Assembly: GCF_005239225.2 (NCBI RefSeq)
Contig: NC_133287.1
Coordinates: forward strand, 17,364,519-17,428,518
DNA: 64,000 bases
Direction of reading: 5' to 3'
Source of the DNA: Populus alba
Taxonomy: Eukaryota > Streptophyta > Magnoliopsida > Malpighiales > Salicaceae
The stretch's first letter is position 1, and the number at the start of each line of letters is the position of its first letter. Positions 22,471 to 35,459 of the stretch are shown here, piece after piece. A model generated the notes under the pieces. The model was not told where the DNA came from. It did no database searches and saw only the letters and a list, made by a program, of their open reading frames with translations. A program made the position numbers and the translations under genes.

Positions 22471-24634
22471 AGCTATGTTTCCACCAAATTTTGACAGGGC
22501 AAATTCAAAATTCATTCAACTCTATTTCCAGGTTTTTCTTTCCTATTAAGTTATTTTTTTTTTAGATTTTATTCGTATTCTGGACTTTTTATATTTTCTA
22601 GGTATTTTTTGACATTTATTTTTTAAAAAATCCTTTTAAAATAATTTTTATTTAATTTCTCCCAATAATCATTCCCATGAGTTAAATATTCATTCTCAAC
22701 ATTTAACTTATTATTTCCTTCCTTAATTTGTATAAGTTTGTTCATATGGGGGTTTACACAATACATAGTGATTTGTTTTGAGGGCTAGGGTAACTTCTCC
22801 TTCTCTTTTAGGTTTTTGGTTAGTTTTTTTTACATGATTAATTATTCAAGCCAATCGATAAGCCAACTCTATCATCAAGTCCAATTTAAGCCCACCAAAT
22901 TAAATTAAAACATTTAGGTTCAATTCATATGGTGATCTAATGCAAACTTTAAGGAGCATGCTTGATGTTGAAGGAGTTTTTTTTATTATTATTCAACTTT
23001 GAGGTCAATATTGAAGAGGATTTATTAATTTTTTTCAAAAACATTAAATCAATGTGAAAAGAACTTAATCTTGGTATGTCTTTAAGATAGTGTTTGACCA
23101 TTCTTTGGAAACAAAAAAAAAATGGAGATAACAAGGGCAAAAACATGATTGATTGAAGAGAAAGGGACATACAAAGACATAAAAATAAATATGTTTCTAG
23201 AATAATTTTGGAGTCAATTTTTGTACTTTCAAAACAGGAGGTACAAAAGGTATTTATTTTCAAAAACAATATTTTTTTTTATTTTTTATCCCTAAAATAT
23301 TCATATAAAAAATTGTTAATTCCAAAATCATCCAATCAAGACATGTTAACATAAAAGAGGTTATTATTATAATTTTAAAACTCAATCCAATAGTTGACCC
23401 AGGTTATGAGATCAAGAGAGTTAACCTGAGCTAACCCATTTTTTCTTTAAAAGATCAAGTTGTTTTGACTATTTTTTTAAAAGTCAAAAGGTTTTTTACC
23501 GGGTCGACGTGGTCAAATCAAGTCAATTATTTATTTGTTTTTTCTTTTCTCAAACTGGTTCAAATCCCAAGACAATTAGGTCCCAATTCTACCCCTAAGC
23601 TAATTTGAGTTTTATAACCAGAGTTATTATTCTATTATTAACTTAAATACTCAATATAAACTAAAATAATATATATATATATATATATATAATTATTTAT
23701 TAAAACAAGCAAGTTTGTCAATAATATATATTAAGAGTAAAATATATTTTATCATTTTTATTATATCTTATCAACTATCAACCAAACATGGTACAAAGAT
23801 AGTTACTTTATTCTATACTAGTACCAAAGATAATAGTAATCAAATACTATAAAATTAACCGGGAAAAAAAAATAAATAAATAAGGGAACATTCAGGTGGA
23901 AATGCCAAAGCATGGGCTTGATTTTTTTATTTTTTTTTCAATCCAACCATAATTCTAACACCTCCAGCCATATCATCAGTCACACATTTACCATGCTTTC
24001 CTTCTATATGCTGAATGCCAGGTTGATAGTCAGGCGGTAATGTTATTTGATGACCTTATGCTTGATGATTTTGCACTATCGATGGTTATTTGCGTGTCCT
24101 ATCTTTCCAGTACAAATGGATTTGCTTGATGAAAGTTGGATGATTTAATTTTGAATTTCATGGTGCTTGCAGTTTCTTCTTTAATTGAAAAAACTTCACC
24201 AGAGTGTTGAACAAAGGCTAACTTGTTACATCTCTTGGCAATAGAAGAAAGCTTAGTTGGTCTTACCGTCTGCTACTGCACTTGCTTGTTTCTGACTAGA
24301 TAACCATTATCCAGGCTTCCAGATGAGCTCATGGTACAGTGAAGAGCTCAGGCAAAAAAACTGCACATGGAAAACTCGCCTCACCATCAGAAAACATAAT
24401 TAGCACACTGCGTAAAGAATCCCTTATTCCAAACCAGAGCGACTTTTAACACAATTATTAGGTACTGCTATAAAATAAATGCTCCGCATGAAACATCATC
24501 AAATCACAGCCTATCAAATAGTGAGTTTCAAATGCCCCCGCAAGCCTAGTGTTCAACACTCGATTAAAAAAAATCTAATAACTAATTGAGCTACCTCCCT
24601 CAGCTAGAAATATTGCCAACACTCAGATCATTAT
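22470..24634. other. Spacer downstream of CCHC gene
   Basis: AT-rich with a pure (AT)n run at 23669-23690 of about 11 units. 23390-23600 has a CGGGTCGACGTGGTCAAATC-type phrase typical of dispersed plant repeats. The 24000-24634 stretch is less repetitive and should contain the 3' UTR of the minus-strand CCHC gene. No coding sequence supported. Confidence 0.4.
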
Positions 24635-27247
24635 TCAACGGTAGAACCTCTGTGGATAGCGGTCCATCATCCTCCCGGAAGGGCACTCAATTGCCCGGTG
24701 TCCTCGGCCCCCACAGTTGTGACAGATCATCAGAGGGCCCATGCAATCCCTGCTCATATGTCCATACTGGTGGCAGTTCCTGCATACAATGTCTTGGTAA
24801 CCACTGCTGCGCATGCCTCCCCGATCTCCAAGCATGTTCGATTTTGGGCACTGCCTAGCTACATGCCCAGCAACATTGCACATGTTGCAAATAGGCTCAT
24901 TGGGGCACTCACGTGCAAGGTGACCTGTTTTCCTACAGTTGTTGCATGCTTTGTCATTTGTACAGTCAGCTGCAATATGGCCTTGCTTATAGCAGTTGTT
25001 GCATAACCTCAAGTCCCCAGGTGGCATGGGTGGAGCTGTGCACTCTTTAGCTCGATGCCCAGCCTTTCCACAGGTGTGGCATATTCCCTCATTTGGACAA
25101 TTGCTGGCCATGTGCCCAGGTTCCCGACAGTTCCAACATAAAGATTTTGTGGTGCATTCTGAAGCAATATGCCTGCCAGACATTTTTATGCATGGATTTA
25201 GTCAGCTTAGTAGCAACTGGAAGGTCAATTTGGTTTGCAAGGGAAACTAAAATCAAAACTGGAAATAACATTAACACTGGTGCACTTGCAGTGCTATGAC
25301 CAAAACTTGAGATTTTTATGCATGGACTTGGGCACCATTTGGGAACGCGGTTGAAAACCTCAAAATTCAATTTTTTTTTTTTTATGTTTTCAGATCGTTT
25401 TGATATGCTGATCTCAAGAATGATTTTTAAAAAATTAAAAAACATCATTTTAATACATTTCTAAGCGAAAAGCACTTTGAACCGCAACCACTACCACAAT
25501 CTCAAACATACCCGCTTAGTGGTAATTGGAAGGTCCATTTGGTTTGCAAGGGAAACTAAAATCGAAACTGGAAATACCATTAACACTGGTGTACTTGCAG
25601 TGCTATGACCAAAGCTTGAGATTTCTCAGGACAATTTTCTCCAGTCAGACACAGCTTGCTTTTAAGTCCCACACTTCCAGGATTTCAGTACCAGTACAAA
25701 GATAGAAGGCTAAAATCATATTTTGGTAATGCCAAGATGCAGCTAAAAAGGTGATGGAATGGATGCTAGACTACTATAATGACAAAACACATGTTGCAGG
25801 TGCCAGCAGCAGAGTCAAGTATCTTTTTCGTGTTTATAGGTGGATCAGGTGAGGAAGAAATAAATAGATTTGCATAGAAATAGGAGAAAAGGGAAGTAAA
25901 CCAAAAATGACATGGAAGAAGCTTCAAAGAAATTTTCAGAAATCTCAATTCTACGTGTGATGCTTAGAAAAAAATTTCAAAACACAATAGGCCAAAGCCA
26001 AACATCCTTTAGTGGATAACCATAGATGTTGAGTTTGCAAAATGTCGTCTAGTGAAACATATATTCTTCCATTTACCCTGAAAGTAGAAAAAGATTCCAA
26101 CAATAGAGCCTATTATTCTAGAATGTCATTTAGCCATGTGAGGTCAGGTAGATGTCCTAGTGGATCATTCTAGAATGTCATTTAGCCATGTGAGGTCAAG
26201 TAAATGTTGTAGTGGAGCCTATCATTCTAGAATATCATTTAACCATGTGAGATTGAGTACATGTCATAAATTGTAAATCTAAACCAAGATGCCTGCACAG
26301 TTTTGCTCATGAATAAATGCAGATTTGCATTATAATGAACATGATGCTCCAATTCACAGTCTCTAGAATAAAAGTCCATACCCGGGAAGGCCACAGTTGT
26401 GACAAATTGCCACATTGGGGCACTCTCTAGCATAATGACCTGGTCGTTTGCAGTTCTTGCACAGATTGCTTTGGCTGGTTGCAAAATCACAGAAAACTAA
26501 ACTTTAGCAGTGTATAACAGCACAGAGAGCATTGAATTTATATAAGAAAAGGAATACGAGAATCAGTGATTCTTTAACAAGCCTTCACAAAGAGAGATAT
26601 GTAGGTACAACATCAAGGAAAAGAATTGGGCAGACATCTATCATAAAGGAGCCCTTGTTCTTCCACACAAACAAACAGCAGAAAGAAACAGAGAGAGTTG
26701 ATTCCATACTTCTCCACGCAAATTGTTGTCTAACCAAAAACCACAACAAAGAAGGAAATGGAACAGCACCCAATAGCACCACTTAACAAAAAATAAAGTA
26801 CATAATTTCTAAATAAAAAAAAAGGTATGACCACATCCTTATTCCATGAATGAAAGCAAGCATTCAATCCCAATCTAGAAGAAGCGGCAGAAACACCAGT
26901 GCTGTGCATTTCTTTGACTTGGAACACAAAGTTGTTACAATTGCACAACCTGGCAATAGCAAAACTTTAAGAATCTCCAATCGCATAACCACAGAGTTTC
27001 ACTCTCCATGACACCATCAGATGAAATGAAATTCTTTACTAAATTCTAACACTGTTAGTTTGCTCATCTAGGCCACTTGCAAAGTACATAAACAGGAAAA
27101 GAAACTAAACAGAAACCTGTAACCCCGACGTGACTCTCGTCTGTAAGGTGCACCACGATAGGAAAAGCGATCGGAGCGGATCCTACGATCCATTGGGCTC
27201 CTGCTCCTGCTCCTGCTCCTGCTTTGGCTCCTAGTGTCAGAACTCAT
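24635..27247 (-). CDS. CCHC zinc-knuckle RNA-binding protein (nine knuckles, CNBP/GIS2-like)
   Basis: Three coding exons: 27247-27117, 26474-26382 and 25172-24635; 762 bp, 253 residues, phases 2 and 2. Residues 1-45 are Arg/Ser-rich (SRSRSRSPMDRR). Nine knuckles of the form C-x2-C-x4-H-x4-C follow, from CKNCKRPGHYAREC to CHNCGGRGHRAIEC, and the protein ends in RFYR. This is the plant family of Arabidopsis AT1G75560, related to animal CNBP and yeast Gis2; such proteins bind single-stranded nucleic acid, and an RNA role is inferred. The start fits the family N-terminus (MSSDTRS). A 1.3-kb 5' UTR intron is likely (27286-28579). Intron 2 (25173-26381) carries a tandem duplication, a MITE and a minisatellite. 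A copy of the 5' end reappears after the N gap at 63885. Confidence 0.93.
25178..25626. repeat. Tandem duplication in CCHC intron 2, one copy split by a MITE
   Basis: Copy 1 (25178-25308) and copy 2 (25309-25328 plus 25511-25626) share about 115 bases of near identity, including TTTTTATGCATGGA, GGTTTGCAAGGGAAACTAAA and TGCTATGACCAAA. Copy 1 begins right next to the exon 3 splice acceptor. Copy 2 is interrupted by the element at 25329-25510. Confidence 0.85.
25329..25510. mobile_element. MITE inserted in CCHC intron 2
   Basis: About 182 bp. The left end GGCACCATTTGGGAACGCGG and the right end, read in reverse as GCGGGTATGTTTGAGATTGT, form imperfect terminal inverted repeats. The core (TCGTTTTGATATGCTGATCT, then A-rich, then AAGCACTTTGAACCGCAACC) is the best-preserved copy of the small repeat family scattered through the window. 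Copy 1 of the surrounding duplication serves as the empty site. I cannot define a clean target duplication. Confidence 0.7.
26110..26280. repeat. Three-unit ~57-bp minisatellite in CCHC intron 2
   Basis: ATTCTAGAATGTCATTTAGC followed by CATGTGAG occurs three times (starting near 26115, 26167 and 26225). The third unit has diverged (ATATCATTTAACC). Intronic; no function suggested. Confidence 0.85.
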
Positions 27248-28720
27248 CTTCAAACTTACCCTTATTAACACCTACCAACACTGATCTGCAAAACAACACA
27301 ACACCAACACCCACCGCTGCTGCCTCCTTCCTGTCCACATCAGAACCACACACCCATCATCATCCATTAACTCAAACCCAAACCCCTAACTACCCCTCCA
27401 AAACAAAAACACCAAATCCCAACAGTACAAAACAAAACGTTTTTCAACAAGCATCCATCCTACTAAGAGTACATAGCAATGATACCACTCAACTCAGCAC
27501 CAGGAACACGTAACCCCGTTCCTCAATTATATCCTTTGATGAAAATTGTACATCTCTTGCAAACAATCACTGCCCCCAACAGAGTCAAATCTACATAATT
27601 ATTAATGACACTACATAACTCCATCTTCTTCACTGACCATTCACACCAAACCAGCCACTACAGAAAGAGGCAAATTAAAAGAACATGATACGAGGTGAGA
27701 AAAAATTAAGTTATTAATTAGTAAAATTTTCTCCCTGCAACAGAAGAAGTCCATCAACAATTAGGCAAACGCTCAAAAAATAGTTTCAAGAGGAGAGGGT
27801 GGGTATTTAAGCAAGCTGGCTATTTCTTTCTGTTACGGAATCAACCATATCTAGAGATACAATCCTGAACTAAGCTAGGAGGTCCTGACCAATACTGCAA
27901 AAGAAGATTACCAACAAGCATTCGGAGCTTTTTCATAGTTCTGTTGAGAGTTTCCAAAATTTTTGGGAAAAGGGCCAGAATCTAGATATGTAAGCCCTCG
28001 GAAACCTCTGGCAAGAATTTTAACATTCGACCGTAATATACACCACAATGCACAACATATAATTACATTTCCATCCCCTGCCTTCAAAAACGCTGCTGTT
28101 TGGTTCTGCCTCCCCGTCTCATCTGTAATATCGGAAAAGTCAAACTTTTTAACCTATTTTCCTAATCAACCTCTTCCACAAAGCATAACAGTGACCTGAC
28201 AATTCATTCATCTCCTAATTGTTATCTAGACATTCAAAAGAGGACGCATCCAGGTCAGTCTAGCAAAATTATCTGGGTCATCTGAATAATGGAAAGCCAT
28301 TGCAATTTACAGCCAAAAACCCATTTTAAACACAGTGTAAACATGAATACCAGAACTTTTAGACCTTAAATAATATTACAATTCCAAGCAAAAATCACAG
28401 ATTAACAAGCACAAAAGGCAAAAAAAATAACACGAAAAACTCTAATGACAAGTTGTGAGATAAATTATACCAAAAAAAAGAACCAGTTTTGCACCAAAAT
28501 TTGAAACATATAAAGAAAGTTATCGCTAACCCTAATATTTTGAAATCAAATAATTTTTTTGAGAATTGAAGAGGCAAACCTGAAGCTAACAATACAGTAA
28601 CGGGGTGAGGCGACCCAGTAAGAGAGAGAGGTGAAGTAACAAATAGCTGTACGAACCGAGAAAATGAAGGGGTTCGATTTGGGGATTTTGTGAGGTCGGT
28701 AAGCTAGCGAGCGGCGAGTG
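27248..28720 (-). other. 5' UTR, leader intron and promoter of CCHC gene
   Basis: A TTGTTTTGCAG acceptor ends at 27286 and a CAG|GTTTGCC donor starts at 28579, giving a probable leader intron 27286-28579 with short UTR exons 27248-27285 and about 28580-28700. The upstream part (28600-28740) is the only GC-richer segment and likely holds the promoter. The 27290-28570 interior has no supported coding sequence. Confidence 0.55.
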
Positions 28721-28869
28721 CGCGTTTGTTTATCAAGGCCTAGGGCACGACTGGTGTCGCCTCTTGTTTTAGAGAAGGTTGTGAATGGGTTTTAAGGCCC
28801 ACTAACCTAGGCCAAATACAGACCAGCCATGTATTAGATCCAGCCCATAATAAAAAGGATTGCTTTGAG

Positions 28870-29095
28870 CTAAAACCATGTTTGTTTTCCATTTCAAATA
28901 TACTTTTAAGAAAAAATATACTTTTCTTTGCTTCAAATTTAATTTTTTTATGCTTTTAAATCATTTTGATATATTGATTTTAAAAATAATTTTTTAAAAA
29001 TAAAAATAAAAAAACATTATTTTAATGTATTTTCAAACAAAAAATACTTTGAAAAGCAATTACTATATATACTCTTAAACACACCTTTAAATCAT
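28870..29095. repeat. MITE-like repeat, same family as 25329-25510
   Basis: Core AAATCATTTTGATATATTGA, then A-rich, then ATTTTCAAACAAAAAATACT and TTTGAAAAGCAA match the intronic copy in order. The ends read TTGTTTTCCATTTCAA and TCTTAAACACACC. Confidence 0.6.
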
Positions 29096-29154
29096 TTAGA
29101 GTGTTGGAATTTAATGCAAAATACAGCATGTTGGTACATTTATTAGGAGGCAAC

Positions 29155-29390
29155 ATCGCTGTAATTATTTTCTAAAATTTTATTTTAATTTTTTGTTTTA
29201 AAGATATTTAAAAAATATTTTTTTATTTTAAATTAATAATTTTTTATACTTTTTTAGATTATTTTGATATGTTGATATCAAAAATAATTTTTAAAATATA
29301 TATATATATTATTTTAATATATTTTCAAATAAAAAAATATTTTAAAAAATAACTATAACATACTTCTAAATATTTCTAAACACTTGGAAG
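29155..29390. repeat. MITE-like repeat copy
   Basis: Second adjacent copy with the core GATTATTTTGATATGTTGAT, an A/T-rich middle and TATTTTCAAATAAAAAAATA. It lies about 60 bases from the previous copy in the same orientation. Confidence 0.5.
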
Positions 29391-29868
29391 AAACACCGTC
29401 CTGTTAATTTGCAGATATTCATCATAAATTTCCCTCTCGTGACCATATATATCTGGCCCGGGATGAAAGTTGTTGTCTTAAGCACTGGTCTAATAAATGT
29501 ATGGATTTAGAAAAGCTATTTGTGGTACAGTCACCTGTTGTTGTTGGGTTTTTTTTTTTTTTTTCCTGTCAAGAAATCATATGTTCTATTCATTTCTAGA
29601 GTTTTGGGCTTCCTTATGTTAGTGCCAAATCTTGATTTAAACAGGTCAAGAATATTTTTTAAGAAATCTAAGTTCGGATTTTTAAAATTAATATTCAGAA
29701 GAATTTACGATGTTGAACATAAGATATGCATTCAAAAAATGCTTAATATGAATTGACCACTGCGTAAACCTTATAGTTGAAAAGAAAAGGGAAAGAAAAT
29801 TAACTAATTTTTTAAATTGTTTTAATCAACTAATATAAAAAAAAATTATTTAATAATTAGAAGAGAAA

Positions 29869-29960
29869 TTAAAACTCGAAATCGGTCAAACTCGGTCAAA
29901 ATCGCTTAAAATCGGTAAAATCGAACCGATTTTACGAGTTTGACCAATTTCGAGTTTTAA
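29869..29960. repeat. Long hairpin (26-bp plus 10-bp stems)
   Basis: Arm 29869-29894 and arm 29935-29960 are inverted repeats with 25 of 26 matches. Inside, 29907-29916 pairs perfectly with 29925-29934 across an 8-nt loop. The 3' side is continuous and the 5' side has a 12-nt bulge. The surroundings are spacer with no supported gene. Confidence 0.85.
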
Positions 29961-32900
29961 CCCACAAAAGCTAAAAAATTTACTACCTCCCTATCCGAAT
30001 CCCTTGATATTCCACTACATAATCCCCACTCCCCAATCTCCCCTTTCCCCGTTGCCCAAATATGAAAATTTCATTCTTAGCAGACTAACACTTGCATTAG
30101 AAGACCTTGGATATGGGAAAGCCTTATACTGTATTTTAGGTCGGGAAGGCATGATCGGAGGATCGAAACCATAGAAAGACAGATGTAGATGGTGATGAAT
30201 CAAATGAGTAAAATAAAAGATAGGAATACTTATATATAGAGAAATATTGTGTTTTAGACTAATCATTTATTAACTAAAAAAAAATAACAAAGATTAAAAG
30301 AAAACTCGAAATACATGTCTTGCTTTGTGTGATATTTGAACATTATTTCTAGAACTTGTTACTAACATAAAAAAGGTGGAAGGTGAGGTGGCATTATATT
30401 AAATTGATATCATTTTGTACGTTTTTGTTCTTGTTGTCACAGGTTCACTATACTGGTCTTTGTTGTTATTTTTTTAAGTTGGTGATACACGTTAGAATGT
30501 TGTATTATCTCACTAGTTGCCTGCAATGTGTTTCAAGACTTGTCATCTAGAAAATGTTTTGAAACTTTTTCAAATAAAACATGGTTGTTTAATCTTATTT
30601 TTTTTCTTTTTGTATTTTTAAGTTATTTAAACTATGTATTAATTTTTATTTGAATTATATATTTTAAGGTATTTGGATATCTGTATTGTTTATTTTACTT
30701 TTATTTTAATTGTGTTATGTTATTATTTACTACTTGACTGAAATTGTCAATATATAGTTAGTTAATATATTTTTTTATGATTTTATAATTTAAATTTATA
30801 ATCCAAGTTTATATTATATATTTTATATCGTGTTAAAAAAACGTTTTTTTACAATCTGTGCTAGCATCTCCCCCAGTAGGCAAAAGCTCGTGACAAGGGG
30901 ATAAGAATCTGAATAATACAGACAAGCCCTCCTGCTCCTTGTCTCTCGGCTTTCAACATGCTCGGAATCCTCAGCCTCTCAAATTATTGCATCCATCTCG
31001 ATTCAAAACACAACTACTACCTCTCAACTTGCGTGTCGAGTTTGGTTTCTCTCTTTTGGAAATCAAACTTGCATTTAATTTAAAAAAAACAACATATTCG
31101 TTAATTTTAAAATCATTAAAAATGTATATAATTATTAATTTTAAAAACCTATAAAATTAATAAAAATACACATTCACGTTAATTAAAAAATAAAAGTTAC
31201 AGGAAAACTAGTGCATTAATCTCAAAACTGTTTCCTGTAACACGCCTTAAGGTTTTAGATTTTTTACGAACTTATGCTTCCCTGTCATTGAAATTTGGTT
31301 TCCCTGTCATTTGTCATCAGGTACAGCACGGTATTGTTGCTTTCCACTTACCATTTTGAGTACACGTTCAATATAGTTTCTTCTGACCTGTTTTTTTTTG
31401 TGTTTTAAAATTATTTAAAAAAAAAATTAATTTTTTTTTATTTTTTTAAATTAATATATTTTTAGTATTTTTCAAAATTATTTTAATGTGTTGATGTAAA
31501 AAATAAAAAAAAGCATCATTGGTATGCATTTTGGCACGAAAATTTATTTGAAAAGCAATCTTAACCACGCTACCAAACAAACTCTAAATAAATACTACCT
31601 TTGGCTATTTAATCTGTGAAACATTGTGGGCTGTAATTTTTTTTTAATAAAAAAATTATTAATAATAATTAGAAGAGAAATTAAAAAAAATTAAAAAATA
31701 AGTATGGATCAAGATATTCAATCACACACAAAAAAATATTTATCCATTTATATTTGTTGAACTTATTTATTTAAATCAATAAAATATAATAAAAAAACAA
31801 ATAAAATTGATTGAATAAACCTATACCCTAGAAAATATATTCCACAAGGCCAAATAGAACATAAATATTATTTAAAAATGATTTTTTTATTTTAAAAAAT
31901 AAATTTCATTTGTATAAACCAAAAAAAAAATTATGGATGAATTAGAATAATATTTTCAAAATCAAACACAAATAGTTTTTTAAAAAAAAACTTGTAGTCA
32001 AAAAAGACTTGTAAAAGCTGTAATCTAAGTCATGAGACTGTGATAAACTTCTAGAAAAAAATTAGACATAATCACAAAACAATTTAAAAAAAAACTAATA
32101 TAGAACGTTAAGATAGCAAAAGAAAACGAGAAGAAAAAAAATGTTGAACGGCATTAACTTTTCAAACACGTGGCCCGGATTATTAAACAGGAAGCACTAT
32201 AAATGAAAAAGTTACGAAGTTTAATCCCCAACAAATCAAAAGTTAAAAAATGAAACCAGGAAAAAAATCAGCTCCACAAAAAAATCTAAACAATATATAA
32301 TTAAAAAGAATAAGGATGAAAATTAAAATAAAAAAATAAATTAGAGGGAAAGCAAAAAAACTAGGTTATTAGATTGAAAAATAACTCTAACAAAAGAAAA
32401 AAAACAAATCAAGAGAATTAAGGTCAAATTAAAAAAAAAAAAAACAAGATAACATAAATTTTGATTGGAGGATGAAATTGAAAGCCACCAAAACTTCAGT
32501 AAAAAGATTGGGAAAAAAACTTAAAAATCAATGAATAAAGAATCGAAATGAAAAAAAATAATGTATGAGAAATTGTAATTTAAAAATTAAATTGAAAAAT
32601 AAACAAAACTTTTATAAAAGCAATAGGAACAAAAAATAAAATAAAAATTAAAAAAATAAAAATAAAAAATTGAAATACCAAAAACAAAAATAACAATCAT
32701 GCACCTTTTCTATCATAAAAGAGAGAGAGAGAAAAACAACCTCGGAGACATTCTGACAATTATATGTTATCATGTGCCATGCTAAGAGAAAAATGACACA
32801 ATAATGCCTTTAAAAAGATAACAAAAGGTGAGGTTTATACCACTGAGTGTCACTGCACACTCCACCCAAGTAACTCTAAAAATTAAAAAAACATGTGAAA

Positions 32901-34120
32901 AGATAAAAGTACTCCAAACACATATCTTATTTATTGTCTTTTCTAAAACCAAATGTGTATTTTTACTATATACTAAGAAGGTAAAAACTAAAAAAACCAC
33001 TGGCAAGTAGCTCTATAATTTTTTCACCCTGTGATAAAAAAGTATGTCGATTATTTTAAAATCTATGAAAAAGACAAAAAAAAAAAAAAGCTGGTTAAAA
33101 CGGTTTTATATCTCGTCAAGCTCAGGGGTAAAAGCTTATTTTACTGCATAACAAATTTGGAAAAAAATAAATAAATCCCCGAATAATATTTTTAATAATC
33201 AAGAATTTATATTAAAAAAAAAAAACCAAACTACTCTAAGTACAAAACCTCCCGTTTTCTTAACTGAATAATATAACGATAATTTTATTATAGCAATCTT
33301 AGTACTTTGTTTAATGATAAAGTGAAAAACTCACTTATATATTTTTTCATGTGAATATTCAATTATATGGAAGATAAGTAAGAGGGATATATATCCAATA
33401 TTCTATTATATAGACCAACAGAATCATAATTAACGAGATGATGACATAATTGGATAAAATTGTCATCATCCATCCACTTCTCTATTGATTCTAATCCATA
33501 TTCTGAAAAAAAAGAAAAACTATAGACTAGTGTTTTAAATAATAATAATAATAACCATAGAGTAGTTAACTAATCTCAAGTTCTCAACACCAACCTTAAT
33601 TCATCAACCCTTTTCGATTAACATTCAAGAACAACCTCAATTGCTACATAAATCAGTATTGATGATTTTACGTCTATTTGGAAGTGTGATTGTGATTTTT
33701 TTTTAAAATACTTTTTTTATTTAAAAATACATCAAAAAAATATTTTTGATATCAGCGCATTAAAATAATCAGATAACACTAAAAAATATTAATTTAAAGT
33801 AGATAAAAAATTTTAAAAAAATGAATTTTTTTTAAAATACAAAAATAAATAATTCTGAATCATTTTATATGCAAAATCGCATAAAAGTAGACAATTTATG
33901 AAGTTGGAATTTCAATTTCAGCACAATCTCGCCCGAGCTTCCAAACCAGCCTTTAGCTCTCCACTTTTTTCCGACCACTGCACGGAGAGTGCCCTCAACT
34001 TCCGGTTGACTGAAGGTATAGATTAATCCATGTAGTTCCCTCATTCCACAGCTCTTCTTTAATTATTTCAGGGGCCCATGAAAAAAAAAAGAAGGAAAAG
34101 AAAAGAAAAGGCCAAGATAC
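29961..34120. other. AT-rich spacer
   Basis: No supported coding sequence. Contains MITE-like copies at about 31385-31590 and 33665-33880 and a long purine-rich, A-dominated tract at 32000-32700 that resembles the dispersed repeat seen at 16230-16550 and 42200-42330. The region 30880-31050 is locally GC-richer, but I see no gene in it. Confidence 0.4.
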
Positions 34121-34123
34121 TTA

Positions 34124-35263
34124 GGCCCCGTTTGGTAACGTGGCTGCGGGTGAGGTTCACCCGCAGCCACACCAAATGCTGTTTGGTTAGCAAAAGAAAG
34201 TTGTTTTCTGATGGTGGGACCCATCAAAATCCCGGCTGCACCGCATGTTTTGGAGAAGCAGCAAAATGCTGCTTCTCGCAGGGAAGAAAAGCAGAACAGT
34301 GGAGCATGGCTCCACTGTTGCAACTTGCAACAGTGCGAGTGAATTAATTCACTCGCACTGTTACAGTTTTAGTTTTCGTTTTTTTTTTTTTTTTTTTTTT
34401 GGAAAACATTGCGTTTTTTTTTCTTGAAAAACAAATACAATTAATTGATTTTACTTTTTTAAAAAAATTAGTTTTAAGGTGAATTAAATTTATTCGTACT
34501 GTAATCTCAATTTTAATTACTGGTAATATTTTACTTAAATTTATTGCACACTCAAAAAATTATTTTTTCTATAGTTCTTGTCGAATGAATTTTGTACATA
34601 ATAAAATTATAATTTTTTTTAAAAAATTGTGTTTTACTTGAAAAACTAGTATTTAATATTATTTAATAACACTACATAAATTAGAAATATATCGCATGAT
34701 AACGTAGCATTTGGGGGATTTGATCGCAATTCCAATTATGTTCTTGCCGGGTCCGACCCAGTTAAAAAAGAAATTCAGTTTTTTTTATTTATTTGTGTTT
34801 TATTTATAAACTTAAAAGGAGATCGCTTAATGACGTAACAAAAAATTCAGTTTTTTTATTGCGCATTTAAGAAACCATGGAAAATATAGTTTTTGTTGGA
34901 TAGATTTCGTATGTAATGATATTGCACATAGTTTAATGGAATAATAAAAAATATTTGATATCAATATTATTTATTTCATGATATAATAACAGTGGTTAAA
35001 TCTACAATATTTAAATAAAAAATTATTAATATTAATATTAATATATATGTATATATATATATATTTTAATTATTTTATAACCTCAATTTGAAAAGTATTT
35101 TTTTACCAAACACATTAAATTATTTTTTTTTCAACCTCAATTTCAACCACATTTTTTAACCAACACCTATTTTTTTCAAACCAACCTCAACTAAAAGTAC
35201 TTTTTATAAAACAACTTTTTTAAAACCACAACCACAACAGCAACCTCAATACCAAACACACCC
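34124..35263. mobile_element. PIF/Harbinger-like non-autonomous element
   Basis: About 1.14 kb, flanked on both sides by TTA (34121-34123 and 35264-35266), the usual Harbinger target duplication. Imperfect ends: GGCCCCGTTTGGTA at the left and, read in reverse, GGGTGTGTTTGGTA at the right. The left 240 bases are GC-richer and packed with perfect hairpins. No transposase coding. A second, partial copy lies inverted at about 40690-41170. Confidence 0.7.
34131..34362. repeat. Chain of four perfect hairpins
   Basis: 34140-34153 pairs with 34157-34170 (14 bp, loop GGT), and TTTGGT/ACCAAA extends the stem outward. 34295-34305 pairs with 34309-34319 (11 bp, loop ATG). 34317-34323 pairs with 34325-34331 (7 bp, 1-nt centre). 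34329-34345 and 34346-34362 form a perfect 34-bp palindrome with half-site AACAGTGCGAGTGAATT. All lie in one end of the Harbinger-like element. Confidence 0.95.
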
Positions 35264-35459
35264 TTAATTGTTGTCCATGCATTCTGCACTGACATTGCGT
35301 ATACCTGTGAAGTAAACTGACAGACATGGGAAGTGTCGGCGCTTATACTCATCCCATCCCCTTGTCTCGTGACAGCACCTCCCTTTACTCTCCGGCGGGT
35401 TAATGGTGGGCCTTTAGCCCTTTACTCTCGTCTTCGGTATTCCTACTTTTGCTTGTCTT

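Noticed and set aside
24586..25250. Plus-strand ORFs of 84-102 codons over the zinc-knuckle exon
   Set aside because: Shadows of a Cys-rich repeat read in antisense.
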